Below, in pieces: positions 25,812 to 34,082 of a stretch of DNA of 64,000 nucleotides (positions are counted from its first letter, which is position 1; every line of letters starts with the position of its first letter). Source of the DNA: Streptomyces chattanoogensis (GTDB taxonomy: Bacteria; Actinomycetota; Actinomycetes; Streptomycetales; Streptomycetaceae); the NCBI RefSeq assembly GCF_001294335.1, contig NZ_LGKG01000090.1, forward strand, positions 62,001 to 126,000, read 5' to 3'. A model generated the notes under the pieces. The model worked only from the letters and a program-made list of their open reading frames with translations, was not told where the DNA came from and made no database searches. The translations under genes were made by a program, and so were the position numbers.

Positions 25812-27308
25812 ATGCAGCACCAGCAGCCTGGTACGAAAAGCAGGGAAGCGCCCCGGCATGCCCTCGCCCCGCGGCCCGGCGCCCGGCAGGGTGGGGTCCC
25901 GGGGCGGCGGTGGCGGCTGCTCGTGGTGCTGCTGGCAGCGCAGTTCATGGCCAATGTGGACACCGCAATCGTCAATATCGCCGCGCCGTCGATCCAGAGT
26001 GATCTCGGCGCCTCCGGCGGCGAGGCGGGCCTGGTGATTTCCGGCTATGTGATGGCGTACGCCGTCCTCCTGGTGACCGGAGCCCGGCTGGGCTCCCTGC
26101 ACGGCCACCGCCGGGTCTTCACCATCGGGATGACCGTCTTCACGGCGGCCTCACTCGCCTGCGCCCTGGCGCCGGGCTCCGTGGTGCTGATCGTCGCCAG
26201 GGTCGTCCAGGGCGCCGGCGCGGCCCTGATGGTGCCCCAAGTGCTGAGCGGCATCCAGCTGCACTTCACCGGTCAGCAGCGGATCAAGGCCCTGGGCTAC
26301 TACGCCATCGCCCTGTCCGGGGGCGCCGTGGCAGGGCAGGCGCTGGGCGGAGTGCTCATAGCCGCGGACCTCTTCGGCACCGGCTGGCGCCCGATCTTCC
26401 TGATCAATGTCCCGGTCGGGCTGCTGCTCATAGCGGCGGCGCTGCGCGTGATGCCCAGGGACGAAGAGGCCCGTGAGACACAGGAACTGGACCTGCGGGG
26501 GATGGCGCTCCTGTCGGCGGCGGTCCTGCTGCTCATCGTGCCGTTACTGCTCGGCACGGATCAGGGGTGGCCGGCCTGGACATGGGTGTGCCTGGGGCTG
26601 AGCCTTCCGGTGCTGGTGGGCTTCCGGCTGAGCCAGCGGGCACTGTCCGCACGAGGAGGGCGACCACTGATAGCCGAGGAGGTGATCCGCCAGCCGGCCG
26701 TCCGCTGGTGGCTGTGTGCTCACGCCATGACCACCATGACGTACTTCGCCCTGCTGTTCGTCCTGGCGGTCTACCTCCAGGACGGCCTGGGCCGGGGCCC
26801 GGCCTACGCAGGCCTGGCCATGGTCTCCTGGGTGGCCGCCTTTGGGCTCGGCGGCCCGCTGCTGGCCCGGACCCCGGAACGCAGCAGGGCGGTCATGCCG
26901 GCGCTGGGCTGTCTGGTCCTGGCCGCGGGGTATGTCGCCATATGCGCCTGTCTGGTGGCCGGGCAGCGTTCCGGACCGGTGATGTTCGGGTTGCTGGGCC
27001 TGGGCGGTCTGGGGCTGGGGATCAGCTCCAACTCCCTCATCGGCGCGATGACGTTCGCCCTGCCGGAGCGCTATGCCGCCGACCTCTCCGGCGTGATCAG
27101 CACCAATGGGCAGCTCGCCGCAGCGCTGGGGGTCGCCACCTTGGGCGGCATCTATCTCTCACTGGCGGCGAGTGGTTCGGCGTCTCTCTCGGTCCACGCC
27201 CTGGAGGTCGTGCTCGGCATCTCGGCCGTGCTGTCACTGCTCAGCGCGGCGGCAGCCCAGCTGGCCAACCGCCGCCGGGCAGCCGATGCCGCATCCGGGG
27301 CGCCCTGA
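25812..27308 (+). CDS. MFS transporter, DHA2-like
   Basis: A 498-residue protein with a 30-residue basic leader and about 14 predicted helices. Helix 1 carries FMANVDTAIVNIAAPSIQ, the DHA2-type signature. The loop between helices 2 and 3 reads GARLGSLHGHRRVFTIG, and RVVQGAGAALMVPQVL marks helix 4. Motif C-like YYAIALSGGAVAGQALGG indicates a drug/proton antiporter. It follows the HAD gene by 28 bases on the same strand, suggesting a two-gene unit. Substrate unknown; antibiotic or metabolite export is the usual role of the class. Confidence 0.85.
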   Translation: MQHQQPGTKSREAPRHALAPRPGARQGGVPGRRWRLLVVLLAAQFMANVDTAIVNIAAPSIQSDLGASGGEAGLVISGYVMAYAVLLVTGARLGSLHGHRRVFTIGMTVFTAASLACALAPGSVVLIVARVVQGAGAALMVPQVLSGIQLHFTGQQRIKALGYYAIALSGGAVAGQALGGVLIAADLFGTGWRPIFLINVPVGLLLIAAALRVMPRDEEARETQELDLRGMALLSAAVLLLIVPLLLGTDQGWPAWTWVCLGLSLPVLVGFRLSQRALSARGGRPLIAEEVIRQPAVRWWLCAHAMTTMTYFALLFVLAVYLQDGLGRGPAYAGLAMVSWVAAFGLGGPLLARTPERSRAVMPALGCLVLAAGYVAICACLVAGQRSGPVMFGLLGLGGLGLGISSNSLIGAMTFALPERYAADLSGVISTNGQLAAALGVATLGGIYLSLAASGSASLSVHALEVVLGISAVLSLLSAAAAQLANRRRAADAASGAP

Positions 27309-27362
27309 AGCGTCCGGCCACCAGCGAGCCATCCATCCATTCGGCTGGCCAGCGGTTCGGGT

Positions 27363-27386
27363 GGTTCAGCGGTTCAGCGGTTCAGC
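27363..27386 (+). repeat. Three perfect 8-bp tandem repeats
   Basis: GGTTCAGC occurs three times in a row between the MFS gene and the MarR promoter region. Confidence 0.85.
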
Positions 27387-27472
27387 GGTCCGTGAGGCCC
27401 GGATCAAGTCCCGACCCCCGCCTCCGTGTTGGGAGGGGGTGTTCTCGCCCCGGCCCGAACGCGAGGCTAGAC

Positions 27473-27489
27473 TTGCTAGGTACAAGCAA
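27473..27489 (+). promoter_or_regulatory. Candidate MarR operator
   Basis: TTGCT-N7-AGCAA is an inverted repeat 65 bases upstream of the MarR gene. It lies in a locally AT-rich stretch, as expected for a promoter. The overlapping CTTG...CAAG pairing strengthens the dyad. MarR proteins usually bind such sites and repress their own operon. Confidence 0.5.
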
Positions 27490-27553
27490 TATGTTTATCG
27501 GACCGACAGGGCTACGGCAGTTGTCGGGGGGATCACGGCGATGGATCACAACG

Positions 27554-28102
27554 ATGGATAAGGGCACGGACTGCCCGAGCAACCGGACGGGGTCGCAGGT
27601 CACGGCCGCTTCGGGGCTGACCGAAGCGGCCGCCGGGCTGGGCACGGAGATCGTTCGCTTCTCGCGGCTGATCGCGGCGTGGAAGCAGCGGGCCAAGCAC
27701 GACACCGGCGCGGCCGACCGGGTGCTGCTGGCCCGGCTGGTGGTCGGCGGGGACCGCAGGGCGACCGATCTGGCCGCGGATGCCTTCTTGGACCTTTCGA
27801 CGGTCAGCCGGCAGGTGCGCTCGCTGGTGGAACGGGGCCTGGTGGCCCGGCGCCCGGATCCGGAGGACCGCCGCGGGACGCTGCTGACCGCCACCGACGC
27901 GGGGCGGGCCGCCTTCGAGCAGTACCGGCGGCAGCGCGACGCCGAACTGGCCGCGCTTCTCGAGCCGTGGCCGCCGCAGGACCGGGCCGATCTGATCCGG
28001 CTGCTGGGCCGGCTCAACGAGGACTTGGCAGAACAACACGCACGGCAGGTCCCGGGCGGAGACCAGGGCGCCGCCGTGAAGCAAGGAGTCACAGACGTAT
28101 GA
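27554..28102 (+). CDS. MarR-family transcriptional regulator
   Basis: ATG 27554 gives 182 residues. The winged helix-turn-helix (about 50-125) shows RVLLARLVVGGDRRATDLAA, the recognition helix LDLSTVSRQVRSLVERGLV and the wing RRPDPEDRRGTLLTAT with the conserved DxRxxxL motif. Flanking helices form the dimer interface. The stop overlaps the start of the following exporter gene (ATGA at 28099-28102), so the pair is translationally coupled. This arrangement is the standard one for a MarR repressor controlling a drug exporter; the inducing compound is unknown. A dyad upstream at 27473-27489 is a plausible operator. Confidence 0.9.
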   Translation: MDKGTDCPSNRTGSQVTAASGLTEAAAGLGTEIVRFSRLIAAWKQRAKHDTGAADRVLLARLVVGGDRRATDLAADAFLDLSTVSRQVRSLVERGLVARRPDPEDRRGTLLTATDAGRAAFEQYRRQRDAELAALLEPWPPQDRADLIRLLGRLNEDLAEQHARQVPGGDQGAAVKQGVTDV

Positions 28103-30687
28103 GCACCTCCACTTCGCCACCCGTGGCGGAACCCGCGTCGATATCCGACCCGGGGGGACTGAGCCACCGGCAGATCCTCACCATCCTCAGCGGCCTGATG
28201 CTGGGTATGTTCCTCGCCGCGCTCGACCAGACCATCGTCAGCACGTCGATCCGTACCATCGCCGACGATCTGCACGGCCTCAGCCAGCAGGCGTGGGCCA
28301 CCACGGCCTATCTGATCACCTCGACGATCGCCACACCGCTGTACGGCAAGCTGTCCGACCTGCACGGCCGCAAGCCGTACTACCTGGCCGCGATCAGCAT
28401 CTTCGTCGTGGGCTCGGTGCTGTGCACGTTCTCCACCTCGATGTCCGGACTGGCCGCGTTCCGGGCGGTGCAGGGCCTGGGCGCAGGCGGTCTGATGTCG
28501 CTGGCGCTGGCGATCATCGGTGACATCGTCCCGCCGCGCGAACGCGCCCGCTACCAGGGCTACATGCTCGGTACGTTCGCCGTCTCCAGCGTGGCCGGGC
28601 CGCTGATCGGCGGCGCCCTGGCCGGACAGGACCAGCTGCTGGGCATCACCGGCTGGCGCTGGGTCTTCCTGGTCAACGTACCGGTCGGCATCATCGCGCT
28701 GTTCGTCGTCGCCAAGGTCCTCAACATCCCGCACACCCGGCGCGACCACCGCATCGACTGGTGGGGTGCGCTCACCATCGCCGTCGGCGTCGTACCGCTG
28801 CTGCTCGTCGCGGAGCAGGGGCGCGAGTGGGGCTGGGACTCGACCAAGTCCCTCGTCTGCTACGCCGTCGGCGTCGTCGGCATCATCGCCTGGATCTTCG
28901 CCGAGCGGCGGATCGGCGATGACGCGCTGATCCCGATGCGGCTGTTCCGTAATGGCACCTTCAGCATGACCAGCCTGCTGTCCGTGCTGATCGGCATGGG
29001 CATGTTCGGCGGGATGCTGATGATCCCGCAGTACCTCCAGATCGTGAAGGGCGCCAGCCCCACCAAGTCGGGCCTGGAAATGCTGCCGTTGATGGCGGGC
29101 ATGCTGATCGCGTCCATCGCCTCCGGCCAGATCACCGCCAAGACCGGCCGCTACAAGATCTTCCCGATCCTCGGTACGGCGCTGATGATCGCGGCGATGC
29201 TGCTGTTCCACTTCCGTGTGCAGTGGGACACGCCGCTGTGGGAAACCATGGTCTACATGCTCGTCTTCGGGCTCGGCCTGGGCGGCTGTATGCAGACCCT
29301 GGTGCTGGCGGTGCAGAACGCGGTGCCGCCGAAGGACATGGGTGTGGCGACCGCCTCCTCCACCTTCTTCCGGCAGATGGGCGCCACCGCCGGTACCGCG
29401 ATCTTCCTGTCGGTGCTGTTCAGCACGGTCGGCGACAAGATCTCCTCGGCGTTCCGGGACGCGATGAGGTCCGAGCGCTTCCAGGCGGCCCTGCACGACC
29501 CGTCGGTGCTGCACGACCCGGCCAACAAGCCGGTCGTGGACATCGTCAAGGGCGGTTCCGGCGGCGGGGATTCCTCGGGGGTGCTCAGCGACTCGTCGTT
29601 CATCCAGCACCTCGACCCGCGGCTGGCCGAGCCGTTCAAGCGCGGCTTCGCCGACTCGATGCACACCGTCTTCCTGATGGGCGCGATCGTCGTCGCGCTG
29701 GCCTTCCTGCTGGTGCTGTTCGTCAAGGAGGTGCCGCTGCGGCAGATCTCCGGACTGCAGGCGCGAGCGCAGGCGGATGCGGAGGCGGAGGCGGATGCGG
29801 CGGCGAGCGGTGAGGTGCGCGGGGCGGCGGGTGCCGGCGGTGCGGAGGCACCGGCTGCACAGGGTGCCGACACCGCCGGGGCAGCTCCCGCCGACGCGGT
29901 CCCTGCGGCAAGCACGCCCGCCGGCCCCGTCATCGTGGGTTCCGTACGGGACGCCAACGGCAGCCCGGTGGCGCAGGCGGTGATCACCCTCATCGACGTC
30001 GGCGGGCAGCAGCTCGGCCGCGCCTCGACCACCGCGGACGGCGGCTACGAGCTGCCCGTCCCCGGCCCCGGCACCTATGTGCTGATCGGTGCCGCGGGAT
30101 CCCGGCAGCCGCAGGCCGCGACCGTTGTCGTGGCGGGCGAGCCGGTGCGGTTCGATCTGACGCTCAGCGGTTCGGCCGGGCTGTCCGGCGAGGTCCGTGC
30201 GGAAAAGGGCGACGAGCCGGTGCCCGGTGCGCTGGTCGTGGCCACCGACGTACGGGGCGAGGTCGTGGCCTCGGGCCTGGCCGGCCAGGACGGCGGCTTC
30301 GCCTTCGGCGAACTGGTCCCCGGCAGCTACACGCTGGCCGTCAGCGCCGACGGCCACCGCCCGTCCGCGCTCCAGGCCGAGGTTGTCTCCGGCACCCGCA
30401 ACTGGTACGAGGTCCGGCTGGCGCACGGCGCGCGCGTACGCGGGGTGATCCGTACGGCGGACGGCAGCCCGGCGAACGACGCCCGGGTGACGCTGCTCGA
30501 CCCGGCCGGCAATGTCGTGGGCACCGCCACCACCGGCAGCGACGGCGCGTACGTCTTCACCGACCTCGACGGCGGCGAGTTCACCGTCATCGCCAGCGGC
30601 TACCCGCCGGCCGCCCGCCCGCTGCGTCTGGAGGGCACCGGACGCAGCGAGTTCGATATCGAGCTGGGCCACGATCCGGTGGTCTGA
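28099..30687 (+). CDS. DHA2 MFS exporter fused to three carboxypeptidase-regulatory-like repeats
   Basis: An 862-residue protein, far longer than the usual 480-550 of the class. Residues about 25-545 are an EmrB/QacA-like 14-helix transporter: LAALDQTIVSTSIRTIADDL in helix 1, WATTAYLITSTIATPLYGKL, and GTFAVSSVAGPLIGGAL for motif C. A large loop lies at about 445-505. An Ala/Gly/Asp-rich linker (about 555-605) leads to three beta-sandwich repeats of the CarboxypepD_reg type (about 610-690, 693-770 and 775-862). Each begins with a GxVxDxxGxPVxxA pattern such as GSVRDANGSPVAQAVI, and has a DGxYxF turn. AAGGAGTC provides the ribosome site inside the MarR gene. It is coupled to MarR. The extra domains may bind substrate or wall material. 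Confidence 0.85.
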   Translation: MSTSTSPPVAEPASISDPGGLSHRQILTILSGLMLGMFLAALDQTIVSTSIRTIADDLHGLSQQAWATTAYLITSTIATPLYGKLSDLHGRKPYYLAAISIFVVGSVLCTFSTSMSGLAAFRAVQGLGAGGLMSLALAIIGDIVPPRERARYQGYMLGTFAVSSVAGPLIGGALAGQDQLLGITGWRWVFLVNVPVGIIALFVVAKVLNIPHTRRDHRIDWWGALTIAVGVVPLLLVAEQGREWGWDSTKSLVCYAVGVVGIIAWIFAERRIGDDALIPMRLFRNGTFSMTSLLSVLIGMGMFGGMLMIPQYLQIVKGASPTKSGLEMLPLMAGMLIASIASGQITAKTGRYKIFPILGTALMIAAMLLFHFRVQWDTPLWETMVYMLVFGLGLGGCMQTLVLAVQNAVPPKDMGVATASSTFFRQMGATAGTAIFLSVLFSTVGDKISSAFRDAMRSERFQAALHDPSVLHDPANKPVVDIVKGGSGGGDSSGVLSDSSFIQHLDPRLAEPFKRGFADSMHTVFLMGAIVVALAFLLVLFVKEVPLRQISGLQARAQADAEAEADAAASGEVRGAAGAGGAEAPAAQGADTAGAAPADAVPAASTPAGPVIVGSVRDANGSPVAQAVITLIDVGGQQLGRASTTADGGYELPVPGPGTYVLIGAAGSRQPQAATVVVAGEPVRFDLTLSGSAGLSGEVRAEKGDEPVPGALVVATDVRGEVVASGLAGQDGGFAFGELVPGSYTLAVSADGHRPSALQAEVVSGTRNWYEVRLAHGARVRGVIRTADGSPANDARVTLLDPAGNVVGTATTGSDGAYVFTDLDGGEFTVIASGYPPAARPLRLEGTGRSEFDIELGHDPVV

Positions 30688-30732
30688 CTGCTGACTGCTG
30701 ACTGCTGACTGCTGACTGCTGATGGCTGACGG
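30684..30732 (+). repeat. Heptanucleotide tandem repeat over the exporter stop codon
   Basis: CTGACTG is repeated five times perfectly (30684-30718) with two degenerate copies after. The TGA of the first unit is the stop codon of the exporter gene. Confidence 0.9.
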
Positions 30733-30774
30733 CAGATGGCAGATGGCGGACGGCGGACGGGAGCGGGTTGTGCG

Positions 30775-30807
30775 AGCGCCCGGTCGGGGCTTCCCCGACC
30801 GGGCGCT
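30775..30807 (+). terminator. Terminator of the MarR-exporter operon
   Basis: AGCGCCCGGTCGGGG (30775-30789) pairs perfectly with CCCCGACCGGGCGCT (30793-30807) around a 3-base loop. It is probably shared with the convergent DUF7144 gene. Confidence 0.9.
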
Positions 30808-30875
30808 TGTGTGGACGGCCAGGCCCCGTCCGGCGCGTACGGCCGCTTCGTCAGCGGCGGTCTACCCGCCCCTCG

Positions 30876-31262
30876 TTACCTGACCCGCCGCCGGTCACCC
30901 GTGCACAGCGCCCAGATGATGGTGATGTTGATGGCCAGCAACACGATGGCCCAGAACGGCGCGTGCGGGATCCACAGGAAGTTCGAGAGCGCGGCGAGGG
31001 CCGCCAGGATGACGCCGACCACCCGCGCCCATGTCGCACCGCCGAACAGCGCACAGCCCGCGAGGAGGATGACGATGCCCAGAATGAGATGGATCCATCC
31101 CCAGCCGGTGAGACTGAACGCGAAGAAGTAGTCCCGTGTCGCGACGAAGACGTGGTTGTGGGCGATGGCGGCAATGCCCTGGAGGATGGTCATGATGCCG
31201 CCGAAGATCATCAGGACCGCGGCCAGTACCGTCCAACCGCTGATGCGTGTCCGAGAGGCCAT
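30876..31262 (-). CDS. DUF7144-type small membrane protein
   Basis: The start at ATG 31262 has GAGGAGC six bases upstream and gives 128 residues. There are four transmembrane helices: VLAAVLMIFGGIMTILQGI, WIHLILGIVILLAGCALF, ARVVGVILAALAALSNFLW and FWAIVLLAINITIIWALC. The motif RDYFFAFSLTGWGWIHLI between helices 1 and 2 is the hallmark of this family, which is common in Streptomyces and of unknown function. It is convergent with the MarR-exporter operon and shares its terminator. Confidence 0.8.
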   Translation of the reverse strand: MASRTRISGWTVLAAVLMIFGGIMTILQGIAAIAHNHVFVATRDYFFAFSLTGWGWIHLILGIVILLAGCALFGGATWARVVGVILAALAALSNFLWIPHAPFWAIVLLAINITIIWALCTGDRRRVR

Positions 31263-31542
31263 CGCGCGCTCCTCACAGGAGAAACTGGGGCCTGGCATAA
31301 CTGCAGGGAAGTAGGGACGCAGACAGGGGAGGCCCGACACCTGACAGGGACACCCCGGCCGTCGACACCCGAGCCCGTCGGCGGACACGCTGCTCTTCCA
31401 CGGTTTCACAGGGGCCGGGCGCCCGCATCTCCGCCGACTGCGGGGCGATCTCATGCGGGAGCACGGAGGTGCGCCCCGCCCCGGTCAGCAGCGGCGCACC
31501 CCGCAACGAGAGCAGCAGCCTCCCGGCCCGGCCACCGGCCCT
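31263..31542. other. Spacer between DUF7144 and SDR genes
   Basis: No gene or clear hairpin is seen; it probably contains the promoter of the DUF7144 gene. Confidence 0.35.
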
Positions 31543-32316
31543 TCACATCACCGAGAATCCGCCGTCCACAAACACCGTCTGCCCTGTCACATACGCCGCC
31601 CCCGGCCCGGCCAGAAAAACCGCCGCACCTGCGAAGTCGTCCAGCTCGCCGTTGCGCCCCGCCATCGTCCGGCGGGCCATTGCCTCGGTGCGCTCGGGGT
31701 CGGCGAACACGGCTTCGTTGAGCGGGGTGCGGACGAACCCGGGGGCGATGGCGTTCACGCTCACCCCGTGCCGCGACCAGGCCTCGGCCTGTGACCGGGT
31801 CAGCGCGGCGAGCCCGGCCTTGGACACCCCGTACGCACCGCTGTTGCCGAACGCCCGGATCGCCTGCTGCGACGCGATATGGATGATCCGGCCCCATCCG
31901 CGCTCCGCCATCCCGGGCCCGAACCGCTGCCCCAGCAGAAACGGTGCGTCCAGATTGACGGCCATGGTGCGGTCCCAGTCGGGGACCGTCAGCTCATTCA
32001 TCGGCGGACGGGGATTGACCCCCGCAGCGTTGACGAGAATGTCCGGCTCCCCGTGCCGCCGCACCACCTCCTCCGCCCCACGGCGCAGCGCATCCCGATC
32101 CCCCAGGTCGACGCTCACCCACTCCGCCGAACACCCCGCCGCCCGCAACTCCCCGGCCGCCACGCGCAGCGCATCCGCCCGCCTGGCCAGCAGCATCACG
32201 TCGGCCCCGGCCCGCCCCAGCGCCTCGGCGACGGCCCGGCCGATACCGGAACTGCCTCCGGTGACGAGGGCCCGGCGGCCGGAAAGAGAGAAGAGCGCGT
32301 CGAGGTAGTCGGTCAT
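31543..32316 (-). CDS. Short-chain dehydrogenase/reductase (classical SDR)
   Basis: The start at ATG 32316 has AGGAGG ten bases upstream and gives 257 residues. TGGSSGIG (19-26) is the nucleotide-binding turn. NAAG marks strand 4, Ser in HIASQQ begins the active site, and Tyr162 and Lys166 form [20 protein letters not shown] and a C-terminal [15 protein letters not shown] are typical of 3-oxoacyl-ACP-reductase-like or gluconate-dehydrogenase-like SDRs. The motif ARRAD after strand 2 suggests NADP(H) preference. The substrate is not determined. It is divergent from the VOC gene across a 323-base region. Confidence 0.85.
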   Translation of the reverse strand: MTDYLDALFSLSGRRALVTGGSSGIGRAVAEALGRAGADVMLLARRADALRVAAGELRAAGCSAEWVSVDLGDRDALRRGAEEVVRRHGEPDILVNAAGVNPRPPMNELTVPDWDRTMAVNLDAPFLLGQRFGPGMAERGWGRIIHIASQQAIRAFGNSGAYGVSKAGLAALTRSQAEAWSRHGVSVNAIAPGFVRTPLNEAVFADPERTEAMARRTMAGRNGELDDFAGAAVFLAGPGAAYVTGQTVFVDGGFSVM

Positions 32317-32639
32317 GGTGTGCGAGTCCTCCTGGCGGGCGGTGTATGGCGCGGGCGGTGTACGGTGCGGTCCGGTGCAGGGCGCGCGTCCGGTGTACGG
32401 GGCGTCTCCGCGTCGGCGCGTGGGGCGTGGGCCACATGGGACGTTGGCCACATGGGACGTGGGTCCTGGGGCATGCCCGAACTGCGGTGTCCACCACGGT
32501 AATCCGAGCACGCTCCCAGCTCCTCGCGTGCCACCGGCCGCGGGCGCCCCCGCCCCCGGGGCTAGTGTGACAACGAACGCGAGAGACAAAGAATGCGAGA
32601 CGCAACGCACGCAAGACCTAGAGGGAACGGGAAACACCC
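32317..32639. promoter_or_regulatory. Divergent SDR/VOC promoter region with short repeats
   Basis: No gene. It holds degenerate repeats of CGGTGTACGG-type sequence (about 32340-32405) and two direct copies of GCCACATGGGACGT (about 32430-32460). A GCTAGTGTGAC segment near 32563 could be a -10 region for the VOC gene. Confidence 0.4.
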
Positions 32640-33044
32640 ATGGAACTGGCCCAAGTCCGCCTGCTCGTAGCCGACTTCCGCACCTCGTACCGCTTCTACC
32701 GCGATGTCCTGGGCCTGAAGCCGCAGTTCGAGGCCGAGGACGGCCCGTATGCCAAGTTCCTCTGCGACAGCGGATCGGCGGGCATCGCCCTGCAGGAGCG
32801 GGCCGATATGGCCGAGGTGATCGGCGAGCTGGGGGCGGAGCCGGGCGGGTACCGGTCGCTGGTCGTGTTGCGGGTCGAGGACGTCGACGCGTACTGCGCC
32901 GAGATCACCGGGCGCGGCGCCGTCCTGGTCCACGGACCGGGCCCGATGACGGACCGGATGAGGGTCGCGCACCTGAAGGACCCCGAGGGCAACCTCCTCG
33001 AGCTTCAGGAGTGGCTGGTCCTGCGTTCCTCGTCCGCGGACTGA
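32640..33044 (+). CDS. VOC (glyoxalase/bleomycin-resistance fold) family protein
   Basis: A 134-residue protein with two beta-alpha-beta-beta-beta modules. QVRLLVADFRTSYRFYRDVL opens module 1 and LVVLRVEDVDAYCAEITGRG opens module 2. HLKDPEGNLLELQEW ends the domain with the usual metal-position Glu. VOC proteins dimerise and either bind drugs or catalyse metal-dependent reactions; no specific role can be given. GAGGGAACGG precedes ATG 32640. Its last 40 bases overlap the convergent HAD gene. Confidence 0.85.
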   Translation: MELAQVRLLVADFRTSYRFYRDVLGLKPQFEAEDGPYAKFLCDSGSAGIALQERADMAEVIGELGAEPGGYRSLVVLRVEDVDAYCAEITGRGAVLVHGPGPMTDRMRVAHLKDPEGNLLELQEWLVLRSSSAD

Positions 33045-33748
33045 CCCGCCGTCCCCACCAGCCCCAGCACCGGCCGCAACCCGTCCGGCCGCCGCTCGGC
33101 CGGCAGATGGTCCACCGGCAGATATGCGCAGCCCAGCGCCGTTGCGGCACCGTCGGCGGTGCGGTCGTCGCCCACCATCAGGACGTCGGACGGCGCCAGC
33201 CCCAGTGCATCGCAGGCGAGCGCGAAGATCTTCGGGTCCGGCTTCTGGACGCCGTGCTCGTAGGACAGGACGAAGCGGTCGATGTGGCGGTCGAGGCCGT
33301 GGGCCCGCAGCACCGGCCGCAGGTCCCAGCCGATGTTGCTCAGGACACCGATACGGATCCCGCGCCCGTGCAGCTGCGCCAGCACCTCGGCGGCGTCGGG
33401 GTAGGGGGTCCAGGCGTCCGCCGCCATGGAGCGTTCGTAGAGCGCGTCGTACAACTCGGGGATGGGGAGCGGTACTTGGCGGGCCAGGCCGGTGTAGAGA
33501 GCGCGGTGGTGGGCGGCGTCGCGGTCGCGGATCTCCCACATGTCCGCCAGCTCGCCGGGGAGCTCGGCGGGGGAGGAGCCGCCGGGCAGCGCGCCCGCCC
33601 GCTCCAGTGCGGCCGCGAGACGGCGGATCTCGGCGTCGTCCAGGTCGGTGCCGGATGCGTCCAGGGCGGCGCGCAGCCAGGACTCGGCGGACTCGATCCG
33701 CATCAGCGTTCCGGAGAAGTCGAAGAGCACACCCTTGATCGTCGTCAT
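33005..33748 (-). CDS. HAD family hydrolase with DxS motif I
   Basis: The start at ATG 33748 (AGGA nine bases upstream) gives 247 residues. Motif I is KGVLFDFSGTL: nucleophile Asp10, but Ser12 where phosphatases normally have the second Asp. Motif II is GVLSNIGWDL, motif III QKPDPKIF and motif IV VLMVGDDRTADGAAA. The cap domain lies at about 15-115. HAD-IA subfamily, cytoplasmic. Loss of the second Asp can indicate altered chemistry, though the rest of the site is intact. It overlaps the convergent VOC gene by 40 bases at its 3' end, and its ATG overlaps the stop of the PAP2 remnant upstream. Confidence 0.85.
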   Translation of the reverse strand: MTTIKGVLFDFSGTLMRIESAESWLRAALDASGTDLDDAEIRRLAAALERAGALPGGSSPAELPGELADMWEIRDRDAAHHRALYTGLARQVPLPIPELYDALYERSMAADAWTPYPDAAEVLAQLHGRGIRIGVLSNIGWDLRPVLRAHGLDRHIDRFVLSYEHGVQKPDPKIFALACDALGLAPSDVLMVGDDRTADGAATALGCAYLPVDHLPAERRPDGLRPVLGLVGTAGQSADEERRTSHS

Positions 33749-33990
33749 GACTGCCATCCTGACCGGTGTACGGCACCGGGCCAACACCGCGAGCCGGGCG
33801 GCGTACCCGCTCCGTGCCCGTGCCCCGGATACACCGCGGCCCCACCGGCCACCAGCGCCCCGCCCAGCAGCCGGCCCGCGACGACATCCGACGGCCAGTG
33901 CACGCCCGGCCGATCAGCGCCGTCAGCGCATGCTGCAGCGCCGTACCGGCGAGCGCGGTGGCCGCCACCCGGATGCAGTCGGTTGATGGG
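33745..33990 (-). pseudogene. PAP2-type phosphatase remnant with internal deletion
   Basis: One frame reads VAATALAGTALQHALTALIG, the start of the conserved PAP2 core. About 15 codons on, another frame reads GVHWPSDVVAGRLLGGALVA, the C-terminal SxxxH-type motif of the same superfamily. The residues that normally lie between (roughly a hundred, including the first phosphatase motif) are gone. An internal deletion joined the two ends near 33905-33915 out of frame. The remaining frame stops at 33745-33747, over the HAD start codon, so a minimal readthrough role for HAD translation is conceivable. Confidence 0.65.
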
Positions 33991-34082
33991 GGCCATGGGG
34001 TGATCCTCGCCGACGCGCGGAGTGAGGGCGAGGCGGCCGATGCACCTGATGCACCAATCGCCCAACGTGCCGAGTGACGGCG

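Noticed and set aside
30895..31236. Alternative frame over the DUF7144 gene
   Set aside because: The DUF7144 frame has four clean membrane helices and a good ribosome site; the other is Arg/His-rich.
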